Shown in pieces: positions 59,563 to 64,000 of a DNA stretch of 64,000 nucleotides (position 1 is its first letter; each line of letters begins with the position of its first letter). Source of the DNA: Streptomyces sp. Sge12 (GTDB taxonomy: Bacteria; Actinomycetota; Actinomycetes; Streptomycetales; Streptomycetaceae); the NCBI RefSeq assembly GCF_002080455.1, contig NZ_CP020555.1:7368501-7432500 (forward strand), written 5' to 3'. The position numbers and the translations under genes were made by a program. Under the pieces are notes generated by a model. It saw nothing but the letters and a program-made list of their open reading frames with translations, had not been told where the DNA came from and searched no databases.

Positions 59563-60036
59563 ATGAGCAGCGAGACCGAGGCGCGAGCCGATCTGGGCGA
59601 CATCGACGAACTGGGGCCCGTCGATTACATCGTGGTCGAGTTCCCGGGCAACCGGATGACGGGCGAAGGCTTCCCGATCCTCGTCGATCTCGTAGACCGG
59701 GGGATCATCCGCATCTTCGACTTCGTCTTCATCCGCAAGGAGGAGGACGGCACGGTGACGGCGGTGGAACTCCAGGACCTCGGCGACGAGGTCGACCTCT
59801 CCGTCTTCGAGGGCGCTTCGTCCGGCCTGCTCGACCACAGCGACATCCAGGACGCCGCCGGCGCCCTGGAACCGGGGAACTCCGCCGGGATCATCGTGTA
59901 CGAGAACACCTGGGCGGCGCCCTTCGCCCGCGCCCTGCGCCGCGGCGGAGCGCAGCTCGTGGCCGCCGGACGGATTCCCGTGCAGGCCCTGCTGGCGTCG
60001 CTGGACGCCCTGGAGGACCCGCCCGCCGGACAGTGA
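59563..60036 (+). CDS. DUF6325 family protein
   Basis: The 157-residue acidic cytoplasmic protein starts at ATG 59563 with AGGAG upstream. It opens ELGPVDYIVVEFPGNRMTGE, then LVDRGIIRIFDFVFIRKEED, the family blocks, and ends with a helix near AAGRIPVQALLASLDALED. Its role is unknown. It is 27 bp before the SHOCT gene and likely co-transcribed with it. Confidence 0.85.
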   Translation: MSSETEARADLGDIDELGPVDYIVVEFPGNRMTGEGFPILVDLVDRGIIRIFDFVFIRKEEDGTVTAVELQDLGDEVDLSVFEGASSGLLDHSDIQDAAGALEPGNSAGIIVYENTWAAPFARALRRGGAQLVAAGRIPVQALLASLDALEDPPAGQ

Positions 60037-60063
60037 ATCCCACAGAGCCTGGAGACGATCATC

Positions 60064-60378
60064 ATGCCCGGACTTCTTCGCGGGGTCGCCCGCACCGCTG
60101 TCATCGCGGGCACCGCGACCGCGGTGTCCAACCGCGTGTCCCGCCGCCAGGGCGGCCGGTGGGCACAGCAGGACGCCCAGCAGCAACAACAGCAGCAACA
60201 ACAGCAGGAGCAGCAGCAGGCTGCGGCAGCACCGCCCCCGCCCCCGCCGGCCGCCGCGCCCCCGGCGGACGACATGACCGCCAAGATCGAGCAGCTGAAG
60301 CAGCTCAGCACCCTCAAGGAGCAGGGTGTACTGACCGAGGCGGAGTTCGCCGAGCAGAAGCGCCGCCTGCTGGGATAG
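60064..60378 (+). CDS. SHOCT-domain protein with poly-Gln/poly-Pro linker
   Basis: The 104-residue protein has a hydrophobic head (LLRGVARTAVIAGTATAVSN), a run of about 18 Gln interrupted by Asp, Ala and Glu, an Ala/Pro block and a C-terminal SHOCT motif (EQLKQLSTLKEQGVLTEAEF, AEQKRRLLG). The Gln run uses CAG and CAA codons, a small triplet repeat open to slippage. The linker length may vary between strains. Confidence 0.85.
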   Translation: MPGLLRGVARTAVIAGTATAVSNRVSRRQGGRWAQQDAQQQQQQQQQQEQQQAAAAPPPPPPAAAPPADDMTAKIEQLKQLSTLKEQGVLTEAEFAEQKRRLLG

Positions 60379-60436
60379 GGGAGCGGGCCGCCCCCGTCAT
60401 AGGCTGAATCCCGCACGTGACGGACGGGAGGCAGAA

Positions 60437-61117
60437 GTGGCCGGGACGACGGTGGCCGAGGTGATGGCCGAGCTGGCCGCGCTCGAGGACCCGAAGGCGC
60501 GCGCCGTGAACGAGAAGCACGGTGACGACCACGGTGTGAACCTCGGCAAGCTGCGTGCGATCGCGAAGCGGCTGAAGACGCAGCAGGATCTCGCGCGCGA
60601 GCTCTGGGAGACGGGCGACAGCGCGGCGCGGCTGCTGGCGCTGCTGATCTGCCGCCCGAAGGCGTTCGGGCAGGACGAGCTGGACGCCATGCTGCGCGAT
60701 GCGCGCACCCCGAAGGTGCACGACTGGCTCGTGAACTACGTGGTGAAGAAGAACCCGCACGCCGAGGAGCTGCGCCGGGCCTGGATGCCCGATCCGGACC
60801 CGGTGGTCGCGAGCGCCGGCTGGGCGCTGACCACCGAACGCGTCGCGAAGAAGCCCGAGGGCCTCGACCTCACCGGACTGCTCGACGTCATCGAGGCGCA
60901 GATGAAGGACGCGCCGGAGCGCCTGCAGTGGGCGATGAACCACTGCCTGGCGCAGATCGGGATCGAGCACGCCGAGTACCGCGCACGGGCGCTCGACATC
61001 GGCGAGCGCCTGGAAGTGCTCAAGGACTACCCGACCTCTCCGGGCTGCACCTCCCCGTTCGCGCCCGCCTGGATCGCGGAGATGGTGCGCCGACAGCACG
61101 AGGCCACGCCGGCCTGA
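60437..61117 (+). CDS. AlkD-like DNA alkylation repair (HEAT-repeat) protein
   Basis: The 226-residue all-helical protein from GTG 60437 has GGGAGG upstream. It opens EVMAELAALEDPKARAVNEK then GVNLGKLRAIAKRLKTQQ, and repeats ALLICRPKAFGQDELDAML and VHDWLVNYVVKKNP, typical of the AlkD glycosylase family built from HEAT repeats. AlkD removes 3- and 7-alkylpurines. Whether the catalytic Asp is kept was not settled by eye, so it may be a non-catalytic relative. Confidence 0.75.
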   Translation: MAGTTVAEVMAELAALEDPKARAVNEKHGDDHGVNLGKLRAIAKRLKTQQDLARELWETGDSAARLLALLICRPKAFGQDELDAMLRDARTPKVHDWLVNYVVKKNPHAEELRRAWMPDPDPVVASAGWALTTERVAKKPEGLDLTGLLDVIEAQMKDAPERLQWAMNHCLAQIGIEHAEYRARALDIGERLEVLKDYPTSPGCTSPFAPAWIAEMVRRQHEATPA

Positions 61118-61481
61118 CGATCGGGGCGGGGCCCGCTGCCGCCCGGCAGGCGAGCCCCGCGAGGGCGTACCCCCGGTAACGCGGGGGAGTGGGGCAAGGA
61201 TCCGGCCAGCCTCCACGCCCCGGCGGCGCGGCGGGACGCGCCGGCCGGCCCGGCAGGAGTACGGTCGCCGCGGCCGTGGATCAGGGACGGGAGACCGGGC
61301 TCCCCGCGCGCACCGGGACCCGCGCGCGACGCGCCGATGGCCGAACTCGGGCGTCCGTATCCCTGCCATGGGAGAAACTTGCTGTTCAGGGGGCTTTCGC
61401 GCGGCGGGGGCGGGCGCATCGGCCGGACACGGCACAGCTCCCCGAGTGTTCGCCGGAACGTACGAGGCATGGGGGCACGAC
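61118..61481. other. Intergenic region upstream of SARP gene
   Basis: These 364 bp contain no convincing gene or terminator. The last 20 bases carry GGGGG eight bases before the SARP start. No clear heptamer repeats for a SARP operator could be picked out by eye. Confidence 0.4.
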
Positions 61482-63569
61482 ATGACCACCGGGGCGAAAA
61501 CGCTGCGATTCACCCTGCTCGGGCCACTGCGGGCCTGGCGCGGTCCACAGGAGCTGGAACTGGGTTCGCGCCAGCAGCGGACCCTGCTGGCCCTGCTGCT
61601 GGTGCGGCAGGGCCGGCCCGCGCCCGTCGACTCGCTCGTGGCCGACATCTGGGGCGACCGGCCGCCGGCCCGCGCCGTGGGGTCGCTGCGCACGTACGTC
61701 TCACGGCTGCGCAAGGAGCTGGAGATACCGGACGGTGCCGGCGGCGGCCCGCGCGTACTGGTCTCCGAGCACGGCGCCTACGCCCTGCGGGTGCCGGCGG
61801 AGGCGGTGGACCTCGGGCTGTTCGGCCGGGACGTGGCCGCCGCCGACCTGGCCCGTGCGGCGCGCCGTCCCGAGGAGGCGCGGACCCTGTTGCGCACCGC
61901 CCTCGCGCTGTGGGGGGACGAACCGCTGGCGGGGCTGGGCGGCCCCGGCGTCGAGGCGGAGCGGAGCCGGCTGGAGGGCCAGCGGCTCGCCGCTCTGGAG
62001 ACGCGCCTCGCCCTGGACGTGGAACTCGGTGAACACATCGCGGTGCTCGGGGAGTTACGCGCACTGGCGGAGCGCCACCCGCTGCGGGAGCGGCTGAGCT
62101 CCCTCCTCATGCGGGCGTACGTACTGAGCGGTCAGGGCGGGGAGGCGCTGGCCGTGCACGAGCGGACCAGGCGGCTGCTGGCGGCGGAGTTCGGGATCGA
62201 CCCGGGCCACGAGATGGCCGCGATCGCCGAGGGCATCACGAGCGGCGGCACGGCGGGCGTCACGGGGAGCGGCGGAGCCGCGGGGGAGCCTGCGCACGAG
62301 GTCCTGCGCGATGCACCGACCGCCGGGACCGCACGGATCGTGCTGCCCGCGCGAGCCGGGCTGCCCGGGCAGGGCGGGCCGGTCGGGCAGGGCCGGGGCG
62401 GGCCGGCCGGGCCGGAACCCGTGCCGGACGGTCTCCGGCGCCCTGCCCAAATACCCCGCGATCTGGCCGACTTCACCGGCCGGGACGAGGCGCTCGCGCA
62501 GCTGACGGACGAGCTGACCGGTGCTTCGGGCCGGGAACCGGCCGGGGCCCGTCCGGCACCGGTCGTCGTCGTGTCCGGCTCGACCGGCGTGGGCAAGAGC
62601 GCGCTCGCCGTGCACGCCGCCCACCGGGTGCGCGGCCATTTCCCCGACGGCCAGCTCTACGCCGACCTGCGCGCCCCGGACGGTGGCGCGGTGCATCCGG
62701 CGGTGGTCCTGGAGTCCTTCCTCCGTGCGCTCAGGGGCTCCGACCGGCCCGTTCCCGAGCGGCAGACCGACCGGGCCGCGCTCTACCGGTCGGAGCTGGC
62801 CGAGGCCCGCGTCCTGGTGGTACTCGACAACGTTGCCGACCCGGCCGCCGTCGATGCACTGCTGCCGGGCGGGCCGGGCTGCGCCGCACTCATCACCAGT
62901 ACCGCACGATTCTCCGGTCTCGCCGGAGCGCGCCACACCCATCTGGGAGCGCTCTCACGGGCCGAGGCGCTGAGCTGGCTGAGCACGGCCATCGGCGCGG
63001 AGCGCGTCGCGGCGGAGCCCGAGGCCTGCGTCGAGCTGGCCGACCGGTGCGGCGGACTGCCCCTGGCCCTGCGGATCGTGGCGATGCGGCTCGCCACCCG
63101 GCCGTCCTGGGCGGTCGCCTCCGTGGTGGCGGCCCTCCGCGGCCCGCAGCGGCTGACCGCGCTGGGCATCGCGGACCTCTGCGTGCACGAGGCGTTCCGG
63201 CGGGAGTACGGGCGGCTGCCCGCGGCGCTGCGGCCGGTGTTCGCCCGGGTGGCACTGCTGCGGGAGCCGGACGGGCAGTTCGGGCCGACGGCGGTGGCCC
63301 TGGCCCTCGGCGTGCCGTCGGGCGAGGCTCGCGCCCTGTGCGAGGAACTCGTGGACCGCAGCTGGCTGGAGTCCGCCCGCCCCGGCCGCTACCACGTGCA
63401 CGGCCTGCTGCGCGAGTTCGCCGTCTCGGTCCAGCGGGACGGACCGGGGCCGCGGTCGGACGGGGAACGGCCCGCGGCGGTGCTCTTCGCCCCCGACGGA
63501 GCCGACCCCAGCCTGGGCAGCCGGTCGTTGCGGCGCCCGCGCGGCACGGGGGAGGGCCTGGCCTCCTGA
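61482..63569 (+). CDS. AfsR/SARP-family regulator with NB-ARC ATPase domain, TTA codon at position 192
   Basis: The 695-residue protein has an OmpR-like DNA-binding domain (residues about 5-95, FTLLGPLRAWRGPQELELG), a bacterial activation domain (about 100-250), a Gly/Pro linker, and an NB-ARC ATPase (about 340-600) with Walker A VVSGSTGVGKSALAVHAAH, VLVVLDNVADPAAVDALLPG and GGLPLALRIVAMRLATRP. The TPR repeats found at the end of full AfsR are missing. Codon 192 is TTA (62055-62057), so translation should need the bldA tRNA and be developmentally timed. It probably activates a secondary-metabolite or morphological gene set; no biosynthetic cluster is visible here. Confidence 0.9.
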   Translation: MTTGAKTLRFTLLGPLRAWRGPQELELGSRQQRTLLALLLVRQGRPAPVDSLVADIWGDRPPARAVGSLRTYVSRLRKELEIPDGAGGGPRVLVSEHGAYALRVPAEAVDLGLFGRDVAAADLARAARRPEEARTLLRTALALWGDEPLAGLGGPGVEAERSRLEGQRLAALETRLALDVELGEHIAVLGELRALAERHPLRERLSSLLMRAYVLSGQGGEALAVHERTRRLLAAEFGIDPGHEMAAIAEGITSGGTAGVTGSGGAAGEPAHEVLRDAPTAGTARIVLPARAGLPGQGGPVGQGRGGPAGPEPVPDGLRRPAQIPRDLADFTGRDEALAQLTDELTGASGREPAGARPAPVVVVSGSTGVGKSALAVHAAHRVRGHFPDGQLYADLRAPDGGAVHPAVVLESFLRALRGSDRPVPERQTDRAALYRSELAEARVLVVLDNVADPAAVDALLPGGPGCAALITSTARFSGLAGARHTHLGALSRAEALSWLSTAIGAERVAAEPEACVELADRCGGLPLALRIVAMRLATRPSWAVASVVAALRGPQRLTALGIADLCVHEAFRREYGRLPAALRPVFARVALLREPDGQFGPTAVALALGVPSGEARALCEELVDRSWLESARPGRYHVHGLLREFAVSVQRDGPGPRSDGERPAAVLFAPDGADPSLGSRSLRRPRGTGEGLAS

Positions 63570-63637
63570 CCGGCCGACACCCTTTTTCCACCTCTGACGA
63601 CAGGCCGCCGTACCCGTACCCCAGATGGAGCATGCCC

Positions 63638-64000
63638 GTGCCACCCGCCCACCGCGCACCCGCCGCACCGCCGCCCGCCCTCTCCTTCCGGGTGCTCGGA
63701 CCCGTACGCGTGCGCTCCTCCGCCGGGGAGAGGGACATCCGCCCGCCCCTGGCCGCGGCCCTGCTCACCACCCTGCTGTTGCGCCACGGCCGAAGGGGCA
63801 GCACCCAGGCCCTCATCGACGCCGTCTGGGGCGATGCCGCGCCCGCTGCGGCAGCCGGGGCCCTGCGCGGCCACGTGACCGCGCTGCGCCGCGTGATCGA
63901 ACCGGGACGGGCGCCGCGCACCCCCGCGCGGGTGCTGGTCTCCCGCCCGAACGGCTACGCCCTGCACCTGCCGCCGGACGCCCTGGACCTGACGGTCTTC
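63638..64000 (+). CDS. Second SARP-family regulator (3' end beyond window)
   Basis: GTG 63638 is preferred over ATG 63632 because GGAG stands seven bases before it. The visible 121 residues contain an OmpR-like SARP DNA-binding domain: LSFRVLGPVRVRSSAGERD, LLTTLLLRHGRRGSTQALID, AVWGDAAP, GHVTALRRVIEPG and RPNGYALHLP. It follows the first SARP gene by 68 bp and could be co-transcribed with it. The rest lies off the window. Confidence 0.85.
   Translation, partial: MPPAHRAPAAPPPALSFRVLGPVRVRSSAGERDIRPPLAAALLTTLLLRHGRRGSTQALIDAVWGDAAPAAAAGALRGHVTALRRVIEPGRAPRTPARVLVSRPNGYALHLPPDALDLTVF

Overview
This is a high-GC actinobacterial chromosome segment, almost certainly from Streptomyces. The evidence is the strong G/C bias at third codon positions, frequent GTG starts and ATGA/GTGA overlaps, only two TTA codons seen in the called genes, AfsR/SARP-type regulators, a HelR-type RNA-polymerase motor ATPase preceded by a rifamycin-associated element, and typical Streptomyces paralogue families (DUF2252, DUF6325, DUF4188, SHOCT). 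No tRNA, rRNA, transposase, integrase or CRISPR array was seen.

Layout. (1) 1-4250 looks like the right-hand end of an acquired island. It holds the 3' part of a HerA/VirB4-like ATPase gene overlapping by 4 bp a gene for a 774-residue proline-rich protein with five apparently identical 87-residue repeats. It abuts a decapitated aldo/keto reductase gene (4253-4461, minus). (2) 4526-8387: a coupled ArsR regulator/SRPBCC pair, a SHOCT protein and a DesK/NarL-type two-component system. (3) 8692-15536: a probable cell-surface polymer locus with a 1254-residue fusion of a family 2 glycosyltransferase and a CDP-glycerol glycerophosphotransferase, coupled to an alpha/beta-hydrolase-like protein with Ig-like domains. 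(4) 15520-38574: metabolic and housekeeping accessory genes, including a secreted exo/endonuclease-phosphatase, an aldo/keto reductase, a secreted TAP-type peptidase, a xanthine/uracil permease, DUF2252, an MFS exporter, an AI-2E family protein, prolyl oligopeptidase, methyltransferases, a MerR/DUF4188 divergent pair, an excalibur protein, SDRs, an L,D-transpeptidase, a HAD hydrolase and small Cys-rich proteins.

(5) 38832-49089: a secreted serine hydrolase, then a coherent locus of sugar epimerase, sensor kinase and response regulator, family 2 glycosyltransferase, DUF2064/TIGR04282 transferase and methyltransferase in tight overlap, a membrane protein plus membrane-anchored sulfite-oxidase-family molybdoenzyme, and a GT87-type membrane glycosyltransferase. 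This gives the parts for making and exporting an undescribed glycosylated, possibly redox-modified, product under two-component control. (6) 49123-52772: an ArsR-SRPBCC fusion coupled to a DHFR-like reductase, apparently leaderless, and helR with its rifamycin-associated element. (7) 53141-61117: membrane and stress-type genes (DHA2 exporter, second DUF2252, YihY, GAP, DUF6325, poly-Gln SHOCT, AlkD-like). (8) 61482-64000: two consecutive SARP genes, the first with an in-frame TTA codon (predicted bldA dependence), the second running off the window.

Most promising for novelty are the ATPase/repeat-protein module at the left edge and the glycosyltransferase-DUF2064-methyltransferase-molybdoenzyme locus at 40-49 kb. 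The best-supported regulatory finding is the rifamycin-associated element at 52847-52866, which also contains the -35 box of a divergent promoter.
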